From the NCBI GenBank assembly GCA_035525495.1, contig DATLED010000084.1:1-64000 (forward strand): a stretch of 64,000 nucleotides of DNA, in the 5' to 3' direction. Each line of letters begins with the position of its first letter. Positions within the stretch are counted from its first letter, which is position 1. Both the position numbers and the translations under genes were made by a program. Positions 57,297 to 64,000 of the stretch are shown here, piece by piece. This DNA is from DATLED01 sp035525495. GTDB lineage: Bacteria; Actinomycetota; Acidimicrobiia; Acidimicrobiales; CADCTF01. The notes beneath the pieces are model-generated. The model made no database searches, had not been told where the DNA came from, and saw nothing but the letters and a program-made list of their open reading frames with translations.

Positions 57297-58678
57297 TGAT
57301 CCCGGCCCCCCTCGTCGTCATCTTCGGCGGCGCCCTTCTCACCGTGTCGGCAACCGTCGGAACCGCACCAGCGGTGGCCGCCCCGCCGACCCGCGAGCAC
57401 ATCGTCGTCATCCTCCAGCAGAACCACAGCTACGACGCGTACTTCGGCGCCTATCCCCGCGGCGATGGAGGGCATCGCCAAGTGGTCGAACAGGAGCGCG
57501 AGGACGAGTCGACGGTGGCGGCCGCGCCCTTCGAGAGCGCCGACGTCGGCCGGTTCCGGACAGCCGGCGAAGAGCCCCTTTCGAACGGCCAGCTCGCCGC
57601 CCGCTCCGCCGTCCATGACGGCGCCATGGACAACTTCGTGCGAGCCCAGACCCGCCGAGGGTTCGATCCTGCGCTGGCCATGCGGTACTGGACACGCGAC
57701 CAGGTGCCGGGACTGTGGTCGCTGGCCGACGACAACGTCCTCCTCGACCGGTACTTCTCCTCGGCGATGGGCGGGAGCCTCGTCAACATGCTCTTCCTGG
57801 TGGCCGGGGACAACCACGGCTATGTCGAGGGGACGAAGGAATCGCTCCGTGGCCTCACGACCGACGACGTGTCGACACTGTTCGATCAGCTGCACGCCGC
57901 GGGCCGATCCTGGAACTTCTACGTCGGACCGCTCGATCGAATCGACGGCGACGACGTCGTCGACGGAACGTACTTCGCGCCCGAGAAGACGACGCCGTCG
58001 GCGCTCTATTGGGCGCCGATCCTTTCGATGCGTCGGTTCTGGACGGACCCGGAGCTCCGGCGGTCCATCGTCGACCAGGAGGCCTTCTACGAGGACGCCG
58101 CCGACGGCACGCTTCCGGACGTCAGCTTTGTGCTGCCGCTGCCGACGGATCACCCGGTCCAGTCGCCGACGATCCACGACCGACGCCTCGTCAGTCTCGT
58201 CAACGCCCTCGGGAAGGGTCCGGACTGGCGATCAACGACGACGTTCGTCGTATGGGACGACTGGGGCGGGTTCTACGACCACGTTCCCCCGCCCCAGGTC
58301 GACGCCGCCGGGTACGGGGTCCGGCTCCCCGCGCTGGTCATCTCGCCCTACGCCAGGCGCGGGTTCGTGTCGCACCAGCAGTACGACCACACCTCCGTGC
58401 TCGGCTACATCGAGGATCGGAACGGACTGGCGCGCCTGTCGTCACGCCCGACGCCGCCGAACCCCTTCGAGGAGGCGTTCGACCGCACCCAGGTCCCCCG
58501 TCGTCGCACCTATCGGCTCGGCACGCTCCCGGACCCGTCCGTGGGCACGCCCACGCAGAACCGCTCGCTGATCGCGCTGTACGGCATCGCCGTCGCCGGC
58601 GCCATCCTGGTGCTGCTCCTCGGAAGCCGCTCGCTTCGCGTCCGCCGTTGGCTCAGGCCAGGTCCGGGATCAGGATGA
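57296..58678 (+). CDS. Secreted phosphoesterase (phospholipase C/acid phosphatase superfamily)
   Basis: 460 residues; ATG 57296 overlaps the previous TGA (TGATG), while a GTG at 57293 is an alternative. A signal peptide (APLVVIFGGALLTVSATVGTAPAVA) is followed by HIVVILQQNHSYDAYFGAYP, where most members have ENHSYD, so Glu is replaced by Gln. Other motifs: SALYWAPILSMRRF, VSFVLPLPTDHP and TFVVWDDWGGFYDHVPPP with DDWGGFYDHV metal residues, then PALVISPYARRGFVSHQQYDHTSVLGYIED. A C-terminal membrane helix (LIALYGIAVAGAILVLLLG) anchors it. It may dephosphorylate polyprenyl-linked or glycan intermediates at the outside face. Confidence 0.88.
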   Translation: MIPAPLVVIFGGALLTVSATVGTAPAVAAPPTREHIVVILQQNHSYDAYFGAYPRGDGGHRQVVEQEREDESTVAAAPFESADVGRFRTAGEEPLSNGQLAARSAVHDGAMDNFVRAQTRRGFDPALAMRYWTRDQVPGLWSLADDNVLLDRYFSSAMGGSLVNMLFLVAGDNHGYVEGTKESLRGLTTDDVSTLFDQLHAAGRSWNFYVGPLDRIDGDDVVDGTYFAPEKTTPSALYWAPILSMRRFWTDPELRRSIVDQEAFYEDAADGTLPDVSFVLPLPTDHPVQSPTIHDRRLVSLVNALGKGPDWRSTTTFVVWDDWGGFYDHVPPPQVDAAGYGVRLPALVISPYARRGFVSHQQYDHTSVLGYIEDRNGLARLSSRPTPPNPFEEAFDRTQVPRRRTYRLGTLPDPSVGTPTQNRSLIALYGIAVAGAILVLLLGSRSLRVRRWLRPGPGSG

Positions 58679-59880
58679 GGCAGATCCTGCGCACCACGAC
58701 CCCTCGGCGTGCGGGGCGGGGACTCGAGGGCAAGGCGTTCATCTGCGCCCTCGCGGCGATCGCGCTCGCCGTCCTGACGAGCGTCCACGCACCCGCCCCA
58801 GCGCGGGCCGCCGAAGATCCGCCGGTGCTCGCGTACTACTACATCTGGTTCGACCATGGATCATGGGACCGAGCCAAGAAGGACCTGCCCCTCCTCGGCA
58901 ACTACTCGAGCGACGACCGTGCGGTCGTCCGGCAGCACGTTGCGTGGGCGCGCGAGGCCGGACTCGACGGGTTCATCGTCAGCTGGAAGCACACGCCCTC
59001 GCTCGACCGGCGCCTGCGCCTCGTCGCCGAGGAGGCCAAAGCCGGCGGCCTGTCGCTGTCCGTCATCTATCAGGGCCTCGACTTCCACCGCGTCCCACTC
59101 CCCGTCGACCGCGTCCGAGGAGACTTCGTATACTTCGCCGACACGTTCGCGAACGACCCGACGTTCGTCCTCGACGGTCGCCCGACGGTCGTCCTCAACG
59201 GCACATGGAGGTTCTCGGCCGCAGAGATCGCGTCGATCACCGGCCCCGTGCGCTCCAAGTTGCGGGTCCTGGCGTCGGAGAAGAACCCGGGCGACTATGC
59301 GAGAGTCGCCAGCGCCGTCGATGGCAACTCCTACTACTGGTCGTCCGGCGACCCCCTGACGACGGCGGGGCACGCCGAGAAGCTCCGGGAGTTCGCGGAC
59401 GTCGTCCGCGCCGGCGGCGGGTTCTGGATCGCGCCGGCGACGGCGGGCTACGACGGGCAGTTGCTGGGCGGCGATCGAGTGGTCGAACGACGCGGCGGCG
59501 AGACGCTCCGAAGGGGCTTCGCGGCCGCCCGCGCGAGCACCCCGGACGCCATCGGGGTCATCAGCTGGAACGAGTTCAGCGAGAACTCCCACATCGAGCC
59601 GAGCGAGGTGGGGGCGATGGCGTCCCTGGAGACCTTGCACGACATCCTCGGCGCGAGCGCTCCACTCGATCCACCAGAGGAGCTCACTCCGTCCGCCGCG
59701 GGCCCCCAGGACGACGGGTCAGGCGAGGCTTCCGCCGAGCGGAGCTGGGGTGGAGTCGCGGCCCTCGCGGCCATGGGGCTCCTCCTCGTCGCCGCGTTCG
59801 CCTGGGCCATCAACCGCCGCCCCGGACCAGATCCAGGAGTCGGCGAGGGCGAAGCGAACAACCGTCAGCAGCAGCAGTGA
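58675..59880 (+). CDS. GH99/GH71-like glycosidase, membrane-anchored
   Basis: 401 residues; ATG 58675 overlaps the previous stop (ATGA). Signal peptide (FICALAAIALAVLTSVHAPAPARA). Catalytic-domain pieces: VLAYYYIWFDHGSWDRAKKDLPLLGNYSSDD, AREAGLDGFIVSWKH and VISWNEFSENSHIEPS, as in GH99 endo-alpha-mannosidases and GH71-type proteins. A C-terminal membrane helix (GVAALAAMGLLLVAAFAWAI) anchors it, with a Gln-rich tail. It probably trims or modifies an alpha-mannan-like surface glycan. The end overlaps the convergent GtrA gene by 162 bases. Confidence 0.88.
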   Translation: MRQILRTTTPRRAGRGLEGKAFICALAAIALAVLTSVHAPAPARAAEDPPVLAYYYIWFDHGSWDRAKKDLPLLGNYSSDDRAVVRQHVAWAREAGLDGFIVSWKHTPSLDRRLRLVAEEAKAGGLSLSVIYQGLDFHRVPLPVDRVRGDFVYFADTFANDPTFVLDGRPTVVLNGTWRFSAAEIASITGPVRSKLRVLASEKNPGDYARVASAVDGNSYYWSSGDPLTTAGHAEKLREFADVVRAGGGFWIAPATAGYDGQLLGGDRVVERRGGETLRRGFAAARASTPDAIGVISWNEFSENSHIEPSEVGAMASLETLHDILGASAPLDPPEELTPSAAGPQDDGSGEASAERSWGGVAALAAMGLLLVAAFAWAINRRPGPDPGVGEGEANNRQQQQ

Positions 59881-60219
59881 GATGAGGTTGCTCAAGAGGT
59901 AGTGGACGCCGAGACGGGTCGTCAGGAGGTAGAGCAGTGGCCCCCGGACCCCGAGGGCGAGGTTGTTCATCGCCAGGAACAGTCCGAGGCGGGCGAGCGT
60001 CCCGTGGCGGCGCGCATCAGCCCCCTCGCGGAACACCCACCGCTCGGAGAGGGCGAAGTTCCAGAGGCTGGAGCACTGCGTCGCGACGATCGCCCCGAGC
60101 AGGTAGTAGAGGCCGACGTGGACGGCGCCCGCCAGGGCGAGCTGGTTGACGAGGAGGCCAGTGCCGCCGACGACCGCGAACTTCGCGGCCCTCGACGCCC
60201 GCGCCCGCCAGAGGCTCAT
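59719..60219 (-). CDS. GtrA family membrane protein (polyprenyl-phosphate sugar flippase type)
   Basis: 166 residues from ATG 60219. Four membrane segments with the GtrA signature FAVVGGTGLLVNQLALAG, then SSLWNFALSERWVFR (the NF...LNRRWVF-type motif) and YLLSNLISLLLLTVVRFALADSWIW. A hydrophilic tail (PGERGDEEEPHGREGRDSTPAPLGG) is encoded in the overlap with the GH99-like gene. GtrA proteins move undecaprenyl-phosphate-linked sugars across the membrane. ATG overlaps the stop of the GT2-kinase gene (ATGA), so they act together. Confidence 0.9.
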   Translation of the reverse strand: MSLWRARASRAAKFAVVGGTGLLVNQLALAGAVHVGLYYLLGAIVATQCSSLWNFALSERWVFREGADARRHGTLARLGLFLAMNNLALGVRGPLLYLLTTRLGVHYLLSNLISLLLLTVVRFALADSWIWSGAAVDGPGERGDEEEPHGREGRDSTPAPLGGSLA

Positions 60220-62051
60220 GCCGGCAGGCTGGCTTCCTCGCCTCGGAGGTCCGCGAGCGCGCCACCGCGGAGGTCGATGACGAGCGCCCCCCGCACCCAG
60301 CGATCGAGCAGCCCCGGGATGCGCTTCGCCCAGTCGAGGGTCGAGCTCTCGAGCTGCGCCGCCGGAGCACCGGCGAGGGCCGAGGCGATGATCTCTCGCT
60401 CCCGCTCGCGCAGGCGCCCCTGCTCCCCGTCGAGGAGGAACGCCGCGAGCGCCGGGTAGGGCGGGAACCCGTAGGCGTCCTCGCAGTTGGCGAGCAGCGT
60501 CTCGAGGGCCTCGGCCGGCTCGAGGTCGACCTCCGAGTCGCCACCGCGGGCGATGATCACGAGTCCCCCGACTTGCGCCGATTCGCCGATCTCGACGGTG
60601 GGCACGAGACGTTGCACGGCGTACTTGGGCGGCGGCACCGCGATCTGCAGCAGCGCGTTTGCGGTCGCGACCGGGATGCCGGGGATGTCGAGGGCGAATC
60701 CGACGCGCCGTCCGAGGCGCGAGTGGATCCGGCTCTGGTACCCGAGACGCATCCGCTCCGGACGGGTGAGTGCGGCGCGCGGAAGCGCATGCACCGTGTG
60801 CGCCGAGATGGTCAACGGCTTCGGGTACGGCCGAAGGGTGCCCTCGGCATCGACGAGCACGAGATCGTCGGCGAGGAACTTCCACGTCGGGTCGGCGTCC
60901 AGGAGCTTGAGCATCGTCGTCGTCTTGCCGGTGTCCGTGCGGGCGGTGATGAGGATCGCTTCCCCGTCGCGCGAGACGCACGCCGCGTGGACGAGCGCGA
61001 CATCGCGCTCGACGAGCGTCCAACGGAGCACGGGCTCGACCACGTTCGTGTACAGCACGTGGGGGGACTTCGGGAGCAACCTCGAGACGCGCACGTCGAT
61101 GCGCTCTCTCCGCTCGATCTCCACGGCGAACCCGAGGCCTCGGAACACCTCGCGGTAACGGAAGCTGCCTTCCGAGACCTGGCCCTCCAGGCCGACGCGA
61201 ACGTCGATGTCCGGCGCACCGATCCAACCCACCCGGAAGGCTTCGAGCTCGGGGAGTCGGCCGTCGCTCGACACGGTGACGAGCCCGTGGACGTCGTAGT
61301 GGTGGCGTCGGGTGTCCCGATCCCGGTAGAGGCTGGCGATGTTGCGCATGTAGGTGACACCTTCGTGGACGTTGGCCTTGCTCTGGCCGGCGGTCCGCAT
61401 GCCGAAGGAGAAGGGCACCTCGCAGATGCGACCCTGGGGGTGGCGAGCCAGGATCTCCATCAGGATCTTGAAGCCTCGCGGACGGAGTCGATCGAGGACG
61501 ACGGTGTCCCGACGGATGAGGAAGAACCCGCTGAGAGGATCCGTGACGGCGCCGCACGCGGTCGGCAGCACCCTCTTGGCGAACGAGGTCGAGTGACGGG
61601 AGACACCCATCCGAAAGGGATGGAAGCCGGCACCGACATCTCCACCGACGGCGTAGCGGCTGGCGACGACGACATCGGCGTCCTCTGCCTTGGCCGCGGC
61701 GACCAGCTCGGGGACGATCTCCGGCGGGTGCTGCAGGTCGCCGTCCATGACGACCGCGAAGGGGGCGGTGACGGCCCGCAGTCCACGGACGACCGCCGAA
61801 CCGAGGCCGCCCTGGCGCTCCGCCCCGGTGCGAGCGAGCACCTCCACGGTCCCCTTGGGCTCGATCATCCAGGCGTGGTCGCGCGCCCGTTGGGCGGTGT
61901 CGTCGTCACTGTCGTCGACGACGATGACCTCCAGGGCGAGACCGGCGTCGTCGGCCACGGCAGCAAGTCGGCGGAAGAGCTCCACGACGTTCCCCGCTTC
62001 GTCGCGCGTCGGGACGACGACGGCGACGTCGAGATTGCGGTCTGCGTTCAT
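60216..62051 (-). CDS. GT2 polyprenyl-phosphate glycosyltransferase fused to HPr-kinase-like ATPase
   Basis: 611 residues. Residues 1-235 are a dolichol-phosphate-mannose-synthase-like GT2: VAVVVPTRDEAGNVVELF, EVIVVDDSDDDT, VMDGDLQHPPE (catalytic DGD at 103-105), RRHPFRMGV-type region and LMEILARHPQGRICEVPFSFG. Residues 270-420 and beyond resemble HPr kinase/phosphorylase and PEPCK-like P-loop enzymes: Walker A in ITARTDTGKTTTM (about 368-380, with Lys 376), ADDLVLVDAEGTLRPYPKPLTIS with acidic pair D395-D396. The C-terminal region (REREREIIASALAGAP) is helical. The fusion is unusual. It should make polyprenyl-P-sugar under control of, or with phosphorylation by, its own kinase-like part. GtrA follows directly. 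Confidence 0.85.
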   Translation of the reverse strand: MNADRNLDVAVVVPTRDEAGNVVELFRRLAAVADDAGLALEVIVVDDSDDDTAQRARDHAWMIEPKGTVEVLARTGAERQGGLGSAVVRGLRAVTAPFAVVMDGDLQHPPEIVPELVAAAKAEDADVVVASRYAVGGDVGAGFHPFRMGVSRHSTSFAKRVLPTACGAVTDPLSGFFLIRRDTVVLDRLRPRGFKILMEILARHPQGRICEVPFSFGMRTAGQSKANVHEGVTYMRNIASLYRDRDTRRHHYDVHGLVTVSSDGRLPELEAFRVGWIGAPDIDVRVGLEGQVSEGSFRYREVFRGLGFAVEIERRERIDVRVSRLLPKSPHVLYTNVVEPVLRWTLVERDVALVHAACVSRDGEAILITARTDTGKTTTMLKLLDADPTWKFLADDLVLVDAEGTLRPYPKPLTISAHTVHALPRAALTRPERMRLGYQSRIHSRLGRRVGFALDIPGIPVATANALLQIAVPPPKYAVQRLVPTVEIGESAQVGGLVIIARGGDSEVDLEPAEALETLLANCEDAYGFPPYPALAAFLLDGEQGRLREREREIIASALAGAPAAQLESSTLDWAKRIPGLLDRWVRGALVIDLRGGALADLRGEEASLPA

Positions 62052-62066
62052 GAAGTTCCTCTCGTG

Positions 62067-62081
62067 GCCACGGTACGTGGC
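62067..62081. promoter_or_regulatory. Short palindrome in divergent promoter region
   Basis: GCCACG-GTA-CGTGGC, a perfect 6-3-6 dyad about 15 bases upstream of the GT2-kinase ATG, in the 262-base region shared with the SRPBCC operon. It could be an operator for the GT2-GtrA operon. Confidence 0.35.
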
Positions 62082-62313
62082 AAATCCAGGCTACCCAAGC
62101 GGCCGTCGATCGACCCTTTTTTCGCGCGCAGAGTCCAGAATACTACGGAGGCGGGGATTTTGACCACCCACAGAGGTCGGATGCTCCACGCCACACAATG
62201 GCTCGAGCACGGACGACGCTGTCCGGTCTCTCGGGCACCTGCCGAACTTCGCCGGGCTGCTGAAACGCGCTTAGGGTGCATTTCATGATGGAACTCGCCC
62301 GCCGGAGCCACCC

Positions 62314-62835
62314 GTGACCCGCTACGCCGACGGGCCGACCGTCGTGGTCTCGATCGACGTCGACGCGCCGGCGACGCGTGTGTGGGAGCTCGTGACGGAC
62401 ATCAACGTCCCCGCGCGGTTCTCGCCCGAGTTCCAGGGGGCGGACTGGCTCGACGACGTCGGTGACGCCCCTCGACTCGGAGCCCGGTTCGTCGGGCGCA
62501 ACGGCCACGCAGCGCAGGGCGAGTGGGAGACGACGTCGTGGGTCAACCGCCTCGAGCCCCTGCGCGCCTTCGGCTGGGCCGTCTCCGATCCGGAGGAGCC
62601 CTCGGCGACGTGGTGGTTCGAACTCGACTCCGCCGACGATGACAACGGCCGACCGGTCCGGCTCCGCCAAGGGGCGCGCATGGGTCCGGCACCATCGGGC
62701 CTCTCGATCGCCATCGCCGCCATGCCCGACAAGGAGGAGCGGATCGTCGCCCGCCGCCTCGAGGAGTGGCAGCGCAACATGCAGGCCACCCTCGAGGGCA
62801 TCAAGGCGCTCGCCGAGTCCCGGCGCGCACGATGA
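62314..62835 (+). CDS. SRPBCC (polyketide cyclase/START-like) family protein
   Basis: 173 residues. START-like fold: VVVSIDVDAPATRVWELVTDINVPARFSPEFQGADWL at the N-terminus, SWVNRLEPLRAFGWAVSDPEEPSATWWFEL in the middle and a long C-terminal helix (RIVARRLEEWQRNMQATLEGIKALAES). The family binds hydrophobic ligands or aids enzymatic cyclisation. Start choice follows the first START strand. It is coupled by ATGA to the LLM gene. Confidence 0.9.
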   Translation: MTRYADGPTVVVSIDVDAPATRVWELVTDINVPARFSPEFQGADWLDDVGDAPRLGARFVGRNGHAAQGEWETTSWVNRLEPLRAFGWAVSDPEEPSATWWFELDSADDDNGRPVRLRQGARMGPAPSGLSIAIAAMPDKEERIVARRLEEWQRNMQATLEGIKALAESRRAR

Positions 62836-63875
62836 CACTCGCCGTCGGGATCGGAGTGGCGGCGCTCGGTCGCGCCGGCACCGACTTCGTCGTCGAAGCG
62901 GAGCGCCTCGGCGCGGACTCGGTCTGGGCGGCCGAGTTCTGGGCCGGCGACGCGCTGACCCCGCTCGCCTACCTGGCCGCGAGGACGTCGACCATCCGTC
63001 TCGGCACCGGGATCCTCCAGCTCGGCTCCCGGACACCGGCGATGCTGGCGATGTCGGCGTTGTCGATGCAAGCGCTGTCCGACGGGCGCTTCCTGCTCGG
63101 GCTCGGCACGAGCGGCCCCCAGGTGATGGAGGGCTGGCACGGCGTCCGCTTCGACCTGCCCGTGCAGCGGACGAGGGAGACGATCGACATCGTCCGAAAG
63201 GTGGCGAGGGGCGAGCGCCTCGAACACTCCGGTCGCGTCTACGAGCTCCCGCTCCCAGGCGGCGAGGGCCGCGCCATCCGGTCGCAGATGCCGAAGTCGC
63301 ACGTGCCGATCTACGTCGCCTCGCTCGGTCCGGCGAACCTCCGCCTCACCGGCGAGCTGGCCGACGGCTGGATCGGCAACTCGTTCTTCCCCGAAACGGC
63401 AGACGCCTTCTTCGGACCGATGCGCGAGGGGGCCACGGCCGCGGGGCGGAAGCTCACGGATCTCGACCTCACGGTCGCCGTCGGCGTCGAGTTCACCGAC
63501 GACGTCGAGGAGGCCGGACGCCGTCACGCCGACGGCTACGCGTTCACCTTCGGTGCAATGGGTTCGGCGACCACGAACTTCTACAACGACGCCTTCGCCC
63601 GCCAGGGCTACGGCGAAGACGTCCACGAGGTGCAGCGCTTGTGGCGCTCCGGCGACCAGGACGCAGCCCGTCGGCGGGTCCCGATCGAGATCGGGCTGGG
63701 GACGAACCTCATCGGGACCGACGAGATGGTCCGAGCACGGTTGCGGCTCTACCGCGACGCCGGAGTCAGCACGCTGCGGGCCGGGCTCGGCAACGGCGAC
63801 CTCGACACGAGGCTGGCCACGCTCGGGCGGCTGCTCGGCCTCGTGCGCGAGGTCGACGCCGAGGCGTCGTCGTGA
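62832..63875 (+). CDS. LLM class F420-dependent oxidoreductase
   Basis: 347 residues from ATG 62832, overlapping the previous stop. It is a luciferase-like TIM barrel: GADSVWAAEFWAGDALTPLAYLAARTSTIRLGTGILQLGSRTPAMLAMSALSMQALSDGRFLLGLGTSGPQVMEGWHGVRF. This wording (TSTIRLGTGILQL, LGLGTSGPQVxEGWHG) is characteristic of mycobacterial F420-dependent MSMEG-type and LLM alcohol-type enzymes. It probably needs F420H2. It is followed without gap by an HxlR regulator gene. Confidence 0.92.
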   Translation: MTLAVGIGVAALGRAGTDFVVEAERLGADSVWAAEFWAGDALTPLAYLAARTSTIRLGTGILQLGSRTPAMLAMSALSMQALSDGRFLLGLGTSGPQVMEGWHGVRFDLPVQRTRETIDIVRKVARGERLEHSGRVYELPLPGGEGRAIRSQMPKSHVPIYVASLGPANLRLTGELADGWIGNSFFPETADAFFGPMREGATAAGRKLTDLDLTVAVGVEFTDDVEEAGRRHADGYAFTFGAMGSATTNFYNDAFARQGYGEDVHEVQRLWRSGDQDAARRRVPIEIGLGTNLIGTDEMVRARLRLYRDAGVSTLRAGLGNGDLDTRLATLGRLLGLVREVDAEASS

Positions 63876-64000
63876 AGCGCACCGACACGTCGGGGTGGCC
63901 CTGCAACATCGCCCGCGGCGCACACGTTCTCGGCGATCACTGGAACCTGCTCCTCATTCGCCAGGCCTGCCTCGGATCGCGCCGCTTCGAGGAGTTCCAG
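63872..64000 (+). CDS. HxlR-family transcriptional regulator (partial, cut by window end)
   Basis: 43 codons from GTG 63872, whose GTGA overlaps the LLM stop, continuing past the window. The winged-helix start of HxlR is visible: WPCNIARGAHVLGDHWNLLLIRQACLGSRRFEEFQ. Cys in the N-terminal helix (PCNIAR) is the typical position of the redox- or ligand-sensing Cys. It may regulate the SRPBCC-LLM operon. Confidence 0.85.
   Translation, partial: MKRTDTSGWPCNIARGAHVLGDHWNLLLIRQACLGSRRFEEFQ

Overview
The window is high-GC DNA with few intergenic bases, many ATGA/GTGA/TGATG gene junctions and frequent GTG/TTG starts. Its contents point to a free-living, lipid-catabolising actinobacterium, most likely of the Acidimicrobiia type. 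Supporting signs are an Rpf-type resuscitation factor, an HU protein with a lysine-rich tail, coenzyme F420 chemistry (CofC plus three luciferase-like LLM oxidoreductases), a PaaX regulator, class III nucleotide cyclases and a secreted 3D-domain protein built from YWLV-type repeats. The lineage is inferred from gene content, not measured. No tRNA, rRNA or CRISPR array was seen.

Layout. 1-7.5 kb is patchy accessory DNA. It holds the tail of an IS630-type transposase, GrpB, a phosphotransferase, a cupin, a truncated CoaD-like piece, a large cyclase/AAA/TPR regulator, a frameshifted TetR remnant, a DUF402 protein and the last part of a tyrosine recombinase. 7.5-18 kb holds a GH38 alpha-mannosidase and then a tight minus-strand operon (gpsA, glycosidase-like protein, class III cyclase, membrane-tethered receiver). 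Divergent from it are cofC and a PIG-L deacetylase, and then an HU gene with a separate basic-tail gene. 17-28 kb carries a TPP-riboswitch-controlled NCS1 transporter, a divergent FtsH-like protease with a lipoprotein, two crotonases, DUF971, an S4 protein, a MATE exporter and a ThDP decarboxylase. 28-37 kb has two coiled-coil proteins, an acyl-CoA synthetase, Rpf, a PilB/GspE ATPase and the 3D-domain protein. 37-50 kb is mostly fatty-acid/CoA metabolism (acyl-CoA dehydrogenase, TesB, thiolase, SDR, LLM enzymes, PaaX), with GH20, EEP and PhyH genes between. 50-55 kb has a penicillin-acylase homologue, a double GNAT, a GGDEF cyclase and a second GNAT. 55.6-62 kb is a surface-glycan-like cluster: GT39, phosphoesterase, GH99-like protein, GtrA, and a GT2 glycosyltransferase fused to an HPr-kinase-like ATPase. 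The window ends with an SRPBCC-LLM-HxlR operon cut by the edge.

How the genes fit together. CofC makes the F420 precursor that the LLM enzymes may use. The acyl-CoA genes are preceded by related GACC...GGTC palindromes and may share a TetR-like regulator. The GT39/GH99/GT2-kinase/GtrA set looks like polyprenyl-phosphate-sugar-dependent surface glycosylation. The most unusual features are the GT2-HPrK fusion, the cyclase/tethered-receiver operon, the FtsH-like protease with an extra insert, and the HU/basic-tail gene pair.
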